From: Acidimicrobiia bacterium
Lineage (GTDB): Bacteria > Actinomycetota > Acidimicrobiia > Acidimicrobiales > Acidimicrobilacustridaceae
Length of the DNA stretch: 44,780 nt
Assembly: GCA_020832495.1 (NCBI GenBank)
Contig: JAFIEP010000087.1
Span: 1 to 44,780 of the forward strand
Direction: 5' to 3'
Shown: positions 1-9,410 of the stretch, in pieces
How positions within the stretch are numbered: position 1 is the stretch's first letter
How the letters are laid out: each line of letters opens with the position of its first letter
The notes under the pieces: model-generated
The model's database searches: none
What the model was told of the DNA's origin: nothing
What the model saw: only the letters and a program-made list of their open reading frames with translations
Translations under genes and position numbers: made by a program

Positions 1-344
1 CCGCGAACTCGGTGTACGCCAGATCCACCATCAGCAGGACACCGGGCAGGGCATCACTGAGCTGCTCCAGGCCGCACCCACGATCACCACCGCCTGCTCC
101 AAACCCTCTCCTCCGCCGAGGACTCCACGCTCGCGCTCTCCCAGAACCACACCCTCACCCTCGCCCAGATCCCCGAACTCACCGGCTCCAAAACAATCGA
201 CCACGCCATCGACGCGGACGAAAGCATCGCCCACTACCGCCTCCGCCTCCACCGCCTCGAACCCCACCACCACCCCTCCGCCCGCCACAACGAAACCGCC
301 CGCAAAGCCGCATCCCAAATCCTCCGCGAACTCAAAAAACCCAG
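1..344 (+). pseudogene. Frameshifted fragment of an unrecognised protein
   Basis: No intact gene is visible here, but codon usage is protein-like in two successive plus-strand frames. Frame 2 from the window edge reads RELGVRQIHHQQDTGQG. Near position 90-100 the coding character moves to frame 1, which reads on as LAQIPELTGSKTIDHAIDAD and then RKAASQILRELKKP, ending around 340. The shift implies an indel, either a real decayed gene or a sequencing error. The C-terminal part is charged and looks helical. I do not recognise the family. The fragment is cut by the window edge and then runs into the abnormal poly-C tract, so it could equally be the end of a neighbouring gene damaged by assembly. 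The other-frame readings are Pro/Arg-rich and implausible as protein. Confidence 0.3.
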
Positions 345-596
345 TGTTCTTGGAGCGGGGGGCTTACACCCCCCCGATCGCCCGCAGGGCGATGATCCGG
401 GTGCCACCGGGTGTCCCGAAGGGCACCCCCGGTCTTTCCCCCGCCCCCCGGGGCCCCGGGTTTGGCCGAAGGGCCCCCCGGTGCAGCCCCCCGCCCCGCC
501 CCCCGCCCCCCCCCCGCGCGCCCGCCGCCCCCCCCCCCCCCCCGCTTCTGCTGTGCTCGTGCCAACCGATCCGCCAAGGGACGATCGGCGTCGACG
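345..596. repeat. GC-rich low-complexity tract with poly-C runs
   Basis: There is no gene here. The sequence is a succession of short hairpins and then almost pure C/G. It includes a C10 run at 506-515 and a C16 run at 528-543. A roughly 26-nt unit occurs twice, at 407-432 and 456-481, both copies built as CCGGG..., CCGAAGGGC, CCCCCGG, with the second copy more C-rich than the first. This progressive drift toward C is unlike anything else in the window. An assembly or base-calling artefact, or an unresolved join, is the simplest explanation. Any ORF crossing it should be distrusted. Confidence 0.7.
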
Positions 597-3500
597 CTAA
601 CCCTGCAGGTAGTCGTCGAAGCGGAAGAGGAAGGCGGCCATGGCTTGTCGGGACACCGGATCCACTGGCTTGTAGAGCGGCTTCAACCCGAAGCCCTGCT
701 CGGTGCCCGTCGAGAGCCCGGTCTGCGCCATCCACTGGATCGGTGTGTAGAACGGGTGGTTCTGCAGCACGTCGGCGAAGAACTGTTCGGTCAGGAACAC
801 CGGTTCTTCCCCGGCGAAGCGGTAGAGGAAGGCGCCCATCGCCTGCCGAGACACCTCGTCGTTGGGCTTGTAGAGGGGCTTCTGGCCATCACCCTGGGGC
901 GTTCCGGTGGACAGGCCGGACTCGGCCATCCACTGGATCGGTGTGTAGAACGGATGGCTCTGCGGCACGTCGGCGAAGAACGGCTCGGTGAGTCCGACTG
1001 CGGGTTCGCCGTCGAAGCGGTAGAGGAACGCAGCCATGGCCATTCGCGACACCGGGGCTGCCGGTCGATACTCGATCGAGCCATTGGGCATCGTGGTGCC
1101 GGTGGTGATCCCCGTGGCAGCGAGCCAGGCGATCTCGGTGCAGAACGGGTTACCGCCCGGCACGTCGCTGAACGACGTCCCCACGCACCCCGGTGGCGCG
1201 GCGTTGGCCGTGGCCGCCGGACCTTGTCCTGTCGGTACGAGCGCCACCACCGAGATGGAGTACGACGTGCCGTTGATCAACTCGGTGAACCGAGCTGAGG
1301 CCGTGTTCGCATTCACCGTTCTCTCGTGGCCACCCGGCGACAACGTCACCCGGTAGCCGGTGAGGGGAGGATCACCGACGTTCGACGGCGCCTGCCACGA
1401 GATGTCCAGCACCCCGCCGCTGGCGTTCACCGAGAGATTGCGCGGTGCGGTTGGCATGACGCTCGAGTCACGAGTGAACTTGCGTGGTGCCGAGGTGCCC
1501 ATGCTCTCCCCGCTCGGGGTGAGCGCTTCCACTCGCCACCACCAATCGCCCTGGGACACCCGACTGGTGGGCGCCCAGGCGGTCATGACCGTCTCCTGGC
1601 TCTCCTCGATGCCGGCGAACGTGGGCGAGGCGCTGAGCTGCCACCGGTAGGACCCGGCCTGTGGCACGGTGTCCCAGGTGAAGACCAACTCGTCGTTCTG
1701 CACCACGATGCCCTCGGCAGGCGACAGCAGCAGCGGGGCGTAGCCCGAGATGGTGAACTCCCGGAAGTCGGTCCACGGCCCGAAGTTGTTGCTGGCGTCA
1801 CGCCGACGAACCCGCCACATGTAGTCGCCAGCGCCGAGCGCCTGGGTTGGGATCCACGACGGGTAATTGAGGTCGTTCAGGTTGATGACGCTCGGTCCTT
1901 GGGCACCACCCACCTTGCGGTAGACCTCGAGGTGGTAACGGGTGCTGTAGGCCTGCGGTTCCCAGGCGAAGTTCGGTGCCCCGTCGATCGTCTCGCCGTC
2001 CTCCGGCGTCTGCATGACCAACTCGGGCGATGCCTTGGTAAAGGTGCGCACCGGGCTCCAGGTCAGCGAGTTGTTGCTGTTGTCTATGCCGCGCACCCGC
2101 CAGTAGAGCGGCCCTTCGGGATAGGTGCTGCTCCGCGGGGTGTAGAAGGGCTGGTCCACCACGGCGCTGTCCAGCAGCGACGAGAACGACGGAACCGTGG
2201 ACACCTCGATGCGGTAGTTGCGCACGTCATAGCTGGAACTGGCGCTCCCGAGGAACGGCTGCCAGGTGAAGGTCGGCTGGTTGGGGACCGACGCCCCAGC
2301 GGCCGGACTGACCGGCACCACCCCGTCCGAGCGCTTCTGGAAGGCCTGGCGGGTCGGGTTCACCTGCCCCTGTGGTGGCACGGTGCAGTTCTGGAAATCG
2401 TGGGTCTTGCAGGGCTGCACGTGCCAGAAGTAGGCCTGTCCGGCGTCGTTGTCGGCATAGGACTCGCGGGGAGTCACCCGATGGCTCGGCACCTCGTAGC
2501 GGGCGTAGACGTTGGTGAAGTTCTCGTCCGTCGCCACCCAGACCACGTAGCCACCAGCCCGTTCGATGGGTTCCCACTCGAGGGTCGGCGTCGACGTCAG
2601 GGGTGAGCACCCCCCGCCCGGCGGACAGTCGGGCGGCCCGGTGTAGGGGAAGGTGGGCTCGTTCAGCTGCTGTACCGTGAAGCCGCGGAGGAAGTCCGTC
2701 TCGCTGATGAACGTGCTGCCGTTTCGGGCAATCACGCGCCACTCGTAGTTGCCAGCAGGCAGCATGCCGTCGTAGGTCAAACCGGGGAGACGCAAACCGT
2801 CGTCGAGGACGAACTCGGTCACCGCACCGACCGTGCGGTACCGGACCTCGTAGCGATCGGCGCCCGTCACTGGTTCCCACAGCATGGCGGGCATGTAGCG
2901 GCTGGCTGCGCCGTCGGCCGGGCTGATCGGCATCGGCGTCGACGAGGTGCTCGGTGGAGGAGCGAGGGTGAACGAACGCCACGCTCCCATGGGCGGCACC
3001 GGCGTGAACTTGCCGTCCGGCATGCGCCCGATGACGTACCACTGATAGGTGTCGCCCTCCGACAGACCGCTGACGGTCGACGGCACGTAGGTCGTCTGCA
3101 GGGTGTTCTCCGTGCGAGTCGAGCCGTTGGGCCGCACGATGGTGACCCGGTAGTCCCGCACGCCCTGCATGGGGGTCCACTCGAGCACCGGGGCGACCAT
3201 CGTCGCTCCGTTGGGTGGTGCGACGAGTTGCACCGCGCCGATGTTGCGCGACACGGTGCGCGTCGATGACCAGAGTCCGAGTACGCCGGACGGGGCGTCG
3301 ATACCGCGAACCCGCCAGTAGAGCGTCTCACCGAAGTTTCGACCGAAGACGCGACAGTTGCCCGGCAGGGACGCACTGCCTTGGCGGCGGTTCTCCGCCG
3401 ACACGTCTGTCTGGTTAGTGAAGCAGGTGTCGACCTCGACGCTGAATCCCGGGTCGGCGGCCACCTGGACCTCGTAGTGCGAGGCACGGGGGACGGGGTC

Positions 3501-4571
3501 CCACCGGTAGCGCTCGGGCTGAGCGAACTGCTCGCCGTTGCTCGGCGACACCAGCGACGGCGATTGCGGCCAGTTGCGCACGAATGCGAACGTGCCCGAC
3601 CACGGACCAACCCGGTTGGAGATGTCGCGAGCCCGCACCCGCCACCAGTACTGGCCGTTGTCGAGCGTATTGTTCGGTTGCCAACGAGTGCCGACCTGCG
3701 TGGAGGTGGCCACCGGGGAACCGGAGAAGTCCTCGTTGACGCTCACCTCGAGTTGATAGTCCTTGGCCCCGAGCACCGGGCTCCACTCGAGCGCCACGTC
3801 GCTGATGGCGTTGGCGAACGAGGTGCTGCTCGGAGGCGACACCAACTGTGGCTGGCCCACGGTGTCCCACTCGACGGAATAGTTGCGGGTCTGCGACCAC
3901 TCGGTGAGCACGCCCGTGCCATTGGCATTCGATGCGCCCCGCACCCGCCAGTAGAAGGTCTGGTTCTTCTCCTGGGTGCTGATCAGCACCGCGGCGGTGG
4001 TCTGCACCACCCAACTCTGAGGGCTCACGAACGTCGGCGACTCCGACAGCTCGAACCGGTAGCTCCGCACCCCCGGCACCGGGGTCCAGGAGAACTCGGG
4101 CGGCTGCACCGGGAACTGCAGGGTGGCCCCGTTCGCCGGGCCAACGAGCGTCGGGCCCGCGACCTGGGACTTCTCGAACTGTGCCTCCTCGTAGTCGTTG
4201 CCACCGCTCTCGTCGGCCCGAACCCGCCAGTAGATGGTGCCGAGGGGCAGTTCTGCCGTGGGGGTGTAGGAGGTGTTGTACGTACGGGTGTTGACGATGG
4301 TCCCCGAGAAGCCGGGGTTGTCGGCAATCTGGATCCGGTAACGGCGGTCGTAGCCTGGCACCGGATCCCAACTGAACACCGGATTCGACGAGAAACTGCC
4401 GCCGTCAGGTGACAGACCCTCCATCGGATCCCAGCCCTGAGCCCCCGCCGGTGCCGGCGCCACACCTTCGGCCAGCAGGCTGGCCATCAACGCCATGACG
4501 ACGACCAGCGCCGCCCGTCGCCGACGCGGCCTGTGCTCGCGCTGCTCGGCGCCCCGATTGGTGGTGTGCAT
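597..4571 (-). CDS. Secreted Fn3-like repeat protein with C-terminal SLH repeats
   Basis: A large cell-surface protein of about 1324 residues. The N-terminus has an Arg-rich n-region, a hydrophobic stretch (ALVVVMALMASLLAEG) and an APAGAQG cleavage site, a classical Sec signal. Ten Ig/Fn3-like repeats of about 90-110 residues follow, each with a PxLVSPxxG opening, a FxWxPVPGAxxY middle and a YWRVRxxD end. Next come one true Fn3 domain (TAPRNLSV ... ISWQAPSNVGDPPLTGYRV) and three C-terminal SLH-like repeats (FxDVPxxHPFYTPIQWM ... GLSTGT ... YKPxxxVSRQAMAAFLYRF). SLH repeats normally bind cell-wall polymer, so the protein is probably wall-anchored with an adhesive or structural stalk. An in-frame GTG lies at 4592, but the ATG at 4571 has GGGAGG upstream and is preferred. 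The gene is monocistronic. The ligand is unknown. Confidence 0.9.
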   Translation of the reverse strand: MHTTNRGAEQREHRPRRRRAALVVVMALMASLLAEGVAPAPAGAQGWDPMEGLSPDGGSFSSNPVFSWDPVPGYDRRYRIQIADNPGFSGTIVNTRTYNTSYTPTAELPLGTIYWRVRADESGGNDYEEAQFEKSQVAGPTLVGPANGATLQFPVQPPEFSWTPVPGVRSYRFELSESPTFVSPQSWVVQTTAAVLISTQEKNQTFYWRVRGASNANGTGVLTEWSQTRNYSVEWDTVGQPQLVSPPSSTSFANAISDVALEWSPVLGAKDYQLEVSVNEDFSGSPVATSTQVGTRWQPNNTLDNGQYWWRVRARDISNRVGPWSGTFAFVRNWPQSPSLVSPSNGEQFAQPERYRWDPVPRASHYEVQVAADPGFSVEVDTCFTNQTDVSAENRRQGSASLPGNCRVFGRNFGETLYWRVRGIDAPSGVLGLWSSTRTVSRNIGAVQLVAPPNGATMVAPVLEWTPMQGVRDYRVTIVRPNGSTRTENTLQTTYVPSTVSGLSEGDTYQWYVIGRMPDGKFTPVPPMGAWRSFTLAPPPSTSSTPMPISPADGAASRYMPAMLWEPVTGADRYEVRYRTVGAVTEFVLDDGLRLPGLTYDGMLPAGNYEWRVIARNGSTFISETDFLRGFTVQQLNEPTFPYTGPPDCPPGGGCSPLTSTPTLEWEPIERAGGYVVWVATDENFTNVYARYEVPSHRVTPRESYADNDAGQAYFWHVQPCKTHDFQNCTVPPQGQVNPTRQAFQKRSDGVVPVSPAAGASVPNQPTFTWQPFLGSASSSYDVRNYRIEVSTVPSFSSLLDSAVVDQPFYTPRSSTYPEGPLYWRVRGIDNSNNSLTWSPVRTFTKASPELVMQTPEDGETIDGAPNFAWEPQAYSTRYHLEVYRKVGGAQGPSVINLNDLNYPSWIPTQALGAGDYMWRVRRRDASNNFGPWTDFREFTISGYAPLLLSPAEGIVVQNDELVFTWDTVPQAGSYRWQLSASPTFAGIEESQETVMTAWAPTSRVSQGDWWWRVEALTPSGESMGTSAPRKFTRDSSVMPTAPRNLSVNASGGVLDISWQAPSNVGDPPLTGYRVTLSPGGHERTVNANTASARFTELINGTSYSISVVALVPTGQGPAATANAAPPGCVGTSFSDVPGGNPFCTEIAWLAATGITTGTTMPNGSIEYRPAAPVSRMAMAAFLYRFDGEPAVGLTEPFFADVPQSHPFYTPIQWMAESGLSTGTPQGDGQKPLYKPNDEVSRQAMGAFLYRFAGEEPVFLTEQFFADVLQNHPFYTPIQWMAQTGLSTGTEQGFGLKPLYKPVDPVSRQAMAAFLFRFDDYLQG

Positions 4572-4704
4572 TTGCCCGCTGCCTCCCGGCACTCGACGAC
4601 GTGGTGGAGCTCGGACCCCTGGGGGACTGTAGTCACTCTTTCGACAACGTGCTGCGCGCCTACTTCAGGAGCGTGAAGAGCCCTGGACGCGGGAGAATGA
4701 CGCC

Positions 4705-5283
4705 GTGCCGGCACTCGAACGATCAGTTGCACCGCCCCTCGGAGCGCCGCTCCCGGTCTACCTGGCCGGGCCCGACGTGTTCCTCCCCGATGCCGCCGGC
4801 ATCGGCGCCTACAAGCAGGATCGCTGTGCTGCGGCAGGGCTCGACGGGCGGTTCCCCCTCGATGCGGTTCGAGCTGACGATCTCACCGGCCGATCTCCGA
4901 CCGACCAGGCGACGCTGTTGTTCACGGGGTGCCTGACCATGATGGACGAGTGTGTGGCCGGGTTGATCAACCTGTCGCCGTTCCGGGGCCCGAGCGCTGA
5001 CGCCGGCACGGCGTTCGAACTCGGCTACCTGTTCGCCCAGGGCAAGCCCGTCGTCGGCTACACCTCCGAGGCACGTCATTACGACCACCGCGTCACCGAC
5101 GCCGAGCGGGTCATCGAGCGCTTCGATCTCAGCGACAACCTGATGCTCGACCGGGCCGCAGCCGCCGCCGGGGTCGAGGTCGTCCGCAGATCCCCCGGAC
5201 CCGGCGAGGATCCACTCCCCGCCGTGGCGGCCTTCGAGATCGCCGTGGAGCACCTGGCGGCGGTGCTCGCCACCCGCAGCTGA
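4705..5283 (+). CDS. Nucleoside 2-deoxyribosyltransferase-like protein
   Basis: A soluble protein of 192 residues matching the nucleoside 2-deoxyribosyltransferase fold (PF05014-like). The family transfers or hydrolyses the (deoxy)ribosyl group of nucleosides or nucleotides in salvage or sanitation. Visible marks are the N-terminal substrate loop VYLAGPDVFLPDA and the central DAGTAFELGYLFAQGKPVVGY, whose Glu is in the position of the catalytic nucleophile. The conserved NLSPFRGPSADAG segment precedes it. The GTG start at 4705 follows GGGAGA by about 8 nt. The DUF389 membrane gene begins 14 bp after the stop, so the two are probably cotranscribed. Substrate base preference cannot be read from the sequence. 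A nucleoside hydrolase role is an alternative. Confidence 0.82.
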   Translation: MPALERSVAPPLGAPLPVYLAGPDVFLPDAAGIGAYKQDRCAAAGLDGRFPLDAVRADDLTGRSPTDQATLLFTGCLTMMDECVAGLINLSPFRGPSADAGTAFELGYLFAQGKPVVGYTSEARHYDHRVTDAERVIERFDLSDNLMLDRAAAAAGVEVVRRSPGPGEDPLPAVAAFEIAVEHLAAVLATRS

Positions 5284-5297
5284 GACCGACCGGTACG

Positions 5298-6854
5298 GTG
5301 GCCGCCGTGCCAGCGGCCACCTCCACCGCCTCTCCCCCGGGATCCGACCACGACAGGGCCCCCTCTCCCTTCCGACCGGACCAGGTCTGGACCCGACGAT
5401 GGAAGAGCTACAGCGACGAGTCACGTCAACGCATCCAGCGGGCGATCTGGTGCAAGGGGGAGGCCTTCGTCTGGCGGTTCGCCGTCATGATGGTGGCGGC
5501 CTCGATCATCGCCGCAGTGGGACTCAACCTCTCCTCCACCGCCGTGGTCATCGGCGCCATGCTGGTGGCACCGCTGATGACCCCCATCGTCGGTTTCGCC
5601 GCAGCTGCCGTCGGCGGGAACCCCGACCCGGCTCGCCGCTGCGCAGTCTTCACGGTGCTGGCCAGCGCCGGCACCGTCGCCACGGCCTACGTCACCTCTG
5701 CTGCCCTCCCGGTGGTGGGGAACCCGGTGACGTCGGAACTGTTGGCCCGCACCTCACCCGATGTCCGCGACCTCCTGGTGGCCGTCGCCGCCGGGACCGC
5801 CGGCGCCTATGCCACCGCCCGAGAGGAGATCTCCTCGTCCTTGCCCGGCGCAGCGGTGGCCGTGGCCCTCGTACCACCGCTGGCGGCAGTGGGCATCTGC
5901 TTGGAGTTGGGCCGCTGGGAACTGGCCTTCGGTGCCTTCCTGCTCTACGCCGCCAACCTCATCGGCATCCTGGTGGCGGCGGCGGTGGTGATGGCGCTGA
6001 CCGGGTTCGCCGAGCCACCGTTCATCCGCGGCGGTGGCCGCACCGCTGCGATCGTTGCGACCGCCTCTGCCGTGGCCCTGGTGGTGGTCACCCTCCCGTT
6101 GCTGGCGGCGGTCGACGCGGCAGCGAGCGGTGCACGCCGCGACGCCGCCGTGCAGGAAGCGGTGGCCGCCTGGAGCGAAGCCAGCGCGGAGCCGGTGACG
6201 CTGCGGGGGGTCAGCGTCATCGACGGCACGCCCGTGCGTGTGGAGATCGACCTGGTCGGCAACGGCCAACTCGACCGGTCCGACACCCTGGTGGCCGCGC
6301 TCGAAGCCGAGTTGGGCGATGACGTGGAGATCGACCTGCGCTGGGCGACCACCGTCTCGACCGATCGTGCCATCGACCGGCCTGACGTGGAACCCGAACC
6401 AGCCACTGACCCCCGTGAGGCCGTCGAGCGGGCACTGGCCCAGGAGGGCCTGTCGGCCACGGTGACCGTCGAGGGCGTCCACGGCTCCACCGACGAGCGG
6501 ATCGTCGACCTCGCCGGCAGCGACGTCACCGTGGTCGACGAGTCGCTGCGCAGCGCGCTGCTCACGGCCCTGGGGGCGGACGAGGTCGAGGTGCGCTGGA
6601 CCAACCGCATCGGCGTGACCTCCGAGGCCGCCGGTGTCGAGCGACGTGTCCAGGAGTGGGCGCGACGAGCAAACCTCGAGGTCCTCCGCGTCTCCGTCGA
6701 CGAGGATGCGGTGTGGGTGGCGGTGGCCGCCACCGAGGCACCCAACAGATCGGATGTGGCTGAACTCGAGGAGCGCCTGGACCGCAGCGTCGAGCTTCGC
6801 TGGGCGCCGCTGCTCGAGCTCCCGGCCGACGTGGTCGCTGACCCAGACCCCTGA
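5298..6854 (+). CDS. DUF389 family membrane protein
   Basis: An integral membrane protein of 518 residues. The N-terminal half carries about seven hydrophobic segments and the DUF389 hallmarks: a first helix FAVMMVAASIIAAVGL, then STAVVIGAMLVAPLMTPIVG, then SSSLPGAAVAVALVPPLAAVG and LLYAANLIGILVAAAVV. The second half (about residues 275-518) is soluble and acidic, with repeated small alpha/beta units rich in VEIDLV and VEVRWTN strands. The function of DUF389 is not established; a transport role has been suggested from its topology. It lies 14 bp after the deoxyribosyltransferase-like gene and converges on the SDR gene. GTG at 5298 is the outermost start; GTG at 5307 is also possible. Confidence 0.85.
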   Translation: MAAVPAATSTASPPGSDHDRAPSPFRPDQVWTRRWKSYSDESRQRIQRAIWCKGEAFVWRFAVMMVAASIIAAVGLNLSSTAVVIGAMLVAPLMTPIVGFAAAAVGGNPDPARRCAVFTVLASAGTVATAYVTSAALPVVGNPVTSELLARTSPDVRDLLVAVAAGTAGAYATAREEISSSLPGAAVAVALVPPLAAVGICLELGRWELAFGAFLLYAANLIGILVAAAVVMALTGFAEPPFIRGGGRTAAIVATASAVALVVVTLPLLAAVDAAASGARRDAAVQEAVAAWSEASAEPVTLRGVSVIDGTPVRVEIDLVGNGQLDRSDTLVAALEAELGDDVEIDLRWATTVSTDRAIDRPDVEPEPATDPREAVERALAQEGLSATVTVEGVHGSTDERIVDLAGSDVTVVDESLRSALLTALGADEVEVRWTNRIGVTSEAAGVERRVQEWARRANLEVLRVSVDEDAVWVAVAATEAPNRSDVAELEERLDRSVELRWAPLLELPADVVADPDP

Positions 6855-6883
6855 GCGGGTGGCTCTCCCACCAGCTCCGACGG

Positions 6884-7693
6884 TCAACGACGTCCGACGA
6901 AGTGTTCCATCGACACGTTCACGCCCAACAGGTCCATCACCCGATCGAAGGCCCGTGGCGGAAGGACCCGCAACGGCGCCAGCAGTCGAACCGCAGGTGG
7001 CAGGATCACCTGTGCGCGGTTCCGCTCGACGGCAGCCACGATGCGGTCGGCCACGTCGTCGGGATCGAGGATCGGGAGCAACCACCGAAACCGGGTGCGC
7101 ACACCATCGAACATGCCGGTGTCGATGTAGTAGGGACACACCACCGTGGTGCGCACGCCGGGCGCCGAACGCCGCAGTTCCACCCGCAGCGACTCGTCGA
7201 ACCCCACCGCCGCGTGCTTCGACGCCGAGTAGTCGCTCTGACGGGCGACACCCACCAGGCCGGCAGCCGACGCCACCGTCACCAGGTGGCCGCTGTTCCG
7301 CTCGATCATGCCCGGTAGGAAGGCGCGGGTGGTCCAGTACAGCGCAAGGGCGTTGACCTCGAACGTGCGGCGGATGTCGGCGTCGGCCAACTCGAGCAGT
7401 GGACGACCACTCACCACACCGGCGTTGTTCACCAGCACGGTGGGTGCACCCACGTCGGCGTGCACTCGCAGCGCTGCGTCCGCCACGGCATCGGCGTCGG
7501 CCACGTTCACCACCTCACCGTGCGCTCGACCACCGGTGCGCTCGATGTCGTCGACCAGAGCGGCGAGTGCCTCCTCGTCGAGGTCCCAGGCCACCACCGT
7601 GGCACCCCTCGATGCCATGCGCAGTGCCATCAGCCGACCCAGTCCCGACGCTCCCCCTGTGATCAGGGCGATCCTGCCTGCGAGTGCCGTCAT
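6884..7693 (-). CDS. Short-chain dehydrogenase/reductase (SDR)
   Basis: A classical SDR of 269 residues, a cytosolic NAD(P)-dependent oxidoreductase with a Rossmann fold. The cofactor motif TGGASGLG is at residues 12-19, followed by WDLD at the end of beta-2, NNAG near 90, the catalytic Ser in VTVASAAG and the YSASK Tyr/Lys pair near 160. The acidic residue after beta-2 (WDLD) favours NAD(H). A hydrophobic, Arg-containing C-terminus (ILPPAVRLLAPLRVLPPRAFDRVMDLLGV) resembles the retinol-dehydrogenase-like SDR16C group, which can associate with membranes. AGGAGG sits 4 nt before the ATG. The gene is transcribed divergently from the acyl-CoA ligase, 118 bp away, and a shared lipid role is plausible. 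The substrate is unknown. Confidence 0.9.
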   Translation of the reverse strand: MTALAGRIALITGGASGLGRLMALRMASRGATVVAWDLDEEALAALVDDIERTGGRAHGEVVNVADADAVADAALRVHADVGAPTVLVNNAGVVSGRPLLELADADIRRTFEVNALALYWTTRAFLPGMIERNSGHLVTVASAAGLVGVARQSDYSASKHAAVGFDESLRVELRRSAPGVRTTVVCPYYIDTGMFDGVRTRFRWLLPILDPDDVADRIVAAVERNRAQVILPPAVRLLAPLRVLPPRAFDRVMDLLGVNVSMEHFVGRR

Positions 7694-7811
7694 CGTGCCT
7701 CCTGTCGCAGCATCCCGGGCAGGCTAGTGGCGGCGTCCTCCCGACCAGGACCGAGGGGGTCGACGCCCACCGGTTGAAGTCGTCCTGCGACCATCCGCGA
7801 GACTGTGCCCC

Positions 7812-9410
7812 ATGGACCTCCGCTCGGTGCCCATCAGCCTCCGGACCCTGGGCCGTTCCGGCCTGCTCCGACCGCAGAACCCACTGCGCCTCCTGGGAGC
7901 GGCTCGAGCGCTCCGGCACTGGGGGCCGACCATGGCCGCCGGCTTCGCCGCCGCCGCTGCCCAGCATCCCCATCGACGCTGCCTCACCGACGAGCGTGGG
8001 GCCATGACGTGGAGCCAGGTCGAGGAGGCGTCGAACGCCATCGCTCACGGACTCGCCGAACGCGGTGTCCAGCCCGGCTCGGTGGTCGGCACCATGTGTC
8101 GCAACCATCGAGGGTTCGTCCTGGCCACCGCCGCGCTGGCCAAGCTCGGTGCGGTGACCGTCTACCTCAACACCGGGTTCGCCGGCCCACAGCTCACCGA
8201 GGTCCTCGGGCGGGAAGGCGCCACCGCCCTCATCACCGACGAGGAGTTCCTCCCACTCCTCGACGGCGGGTCGGAGGTCGACCTGGTCGTGGTGTCGTGG
8301 CTCGACGACCCGACGATCACGTCGAGCAGCCACCTCACCCTCGACGCACTGGCCGACCGCGGCCAGGCAGCACCACCCGAGCCGCCCCCGAAGCCCGGAC
8401 GTACGGTGATCCTCACCTCTGGCACCACGGGCACACCCAAGGGCGCTCCTCGGGACCAGCACAGCGGGCTGGGTGCAGCCGTGTCCATGCTCGAACGCAT
8501 CCCCTACCGGGCCGGGGAGACCGTGGTGCTCCCGGCGCCGATGTTCCACTCCTGGGGGTTGGGCAACCTGACCATCGGCCTGGCCCTGGGCAACTCGTTC
8601 GTGCTCCGCCGGCGGTTCGATCCCGAGTCGGTCCTGGCCGACGTGGCCGCGCACCGGGCCGAGGTGCTGGTGGCCGTGCCGGTGATGTTGCAGCGCATCT
8701 TGGATCTCGGTCCGGAGGTGCACGCTCGCTACGACACCTCGTCGTTGCGGGTCGTCCCGCTCTCTGGCTCGGCCATCCCCGCGGGACTGGCCACCCGTTG
8801 GATGGACGCCTTCGGGGACAACCTCTACAACCTCTACGGCTCGACGGAGGTGGGCTGGGCCACCATCGCCACACCCGAAGACCTGCGAGCCGACCCCACC
8901 ACGGCGGGTCGACCACCGCTGCACACCGTGGTGAAGCTGCTCGACGCCGATGGGCACGAGGTCCCCCAGGGGGCGTCCGGCCGCATCTTCGTGGGGAGCG
9001 AGTTGATGTTCGAGGGCTACACCGGCGGGGGTGGCAAGGAGATCATCGACGGCTTGATGAGCACCGGGGACACCGGACGGTTCGACGAGCACGGCCGACT
9101 GCACGTCGAAGGGCGCGACGACGAGATGATCGTCTCGGGCGGAGAGAACGTCTTCCCTCGCGAGGTGGAGGACCTCCTGTCCGAACTCGACGACGTGGTG
9201 GAGGTTGCCGTCATCGGTGTGGACGACGAGGAGTTCGGCCAGCGCCTGAAGGCAGTGGTCGTGCGCCGGGAGGGCAGCGCACTCGACGAGGACGCCGTGC
9301 GCGCCCACGTGCGGGCCAACCTCGCCTCCTACAAGGTGCCGCGCGACGTGGTCTTCACCGAGGAGCTGCCACGGAACCCCACCGGCAAGGTGCTCAAGCG
9401 AAACCTCTGA
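7812..9410 (+). CDS. Acyl-CoA synthetase (AMP-forming, FadD-like)
   Basis: A 532-residue ANL-superfamily adenylating enzyme that activates a carboxylic acid, probably a fatty acid, to its CoA thioester through an acyl-AMP. Motifs appear in order: P-loop-like TVILTSGTTGTPKGAPR (about 198-214), LYGSTEVG (A5), STGDTGRFDEHGRL (A7), GRDDEMIVSGGENVFPREVE (A8 hinge) and the C-terminal PRNPTGKVLKRNL with the catalytic Lys (A10). It resembles mycobacterial FadD2/FadD12-type ligases; this is recollection, not a search. No convincing Shine-Dalgarno precedes the ATG. The 3' end overlaps the convergent GGDEF-EAL gene by 17 nt. Chain length preference is unknown. Confidence 0.92.
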   Translation: MDLRSVPISLRTLGRSGLLRPQNPLRLLGAARALRHWGPTMAAGFAAAAAQHPHRRCLTDERGAMTWSQVEEASNAIAHGLAERGVQPGSVVGTMCRNHRGFVLATAALAKLGAVTVYLNTGFAGPQLTEVLGREGATALITDEEFLPLLDGGSEVDLVVVSWLDDPTITSSSHLTLDALADRGQAAPPEPPPKPGRTVILTSGTTGTPKGAPRDQHSGLGAAVSMLERIPYRAGETVVLPAPMFHSWGLGNLTIGLALGNSFVLRRRFDPESVLADVAAHRAEVLVAVPVMLQRILDLGPEVHARYDTSSLRVVPLSGSAIPAGLATRWMDAFGDNLYNLYGSTEVGWATIATPEDLRADPTTAGRPPLHTVVKLLDADGHEVPQGASGRIFVGSELMFEGYTGGGGKEIIDGLMSTGDTGRFDEHGRLHVEGRDDEMIVSGGENVFPREVEDLLSELDDVVEVAVIGVDDEEFGQRLKAVVVRREGSALDEDAVRAHVRANLASYKVPRDVVFTEELPRNPTGKVLKRNL

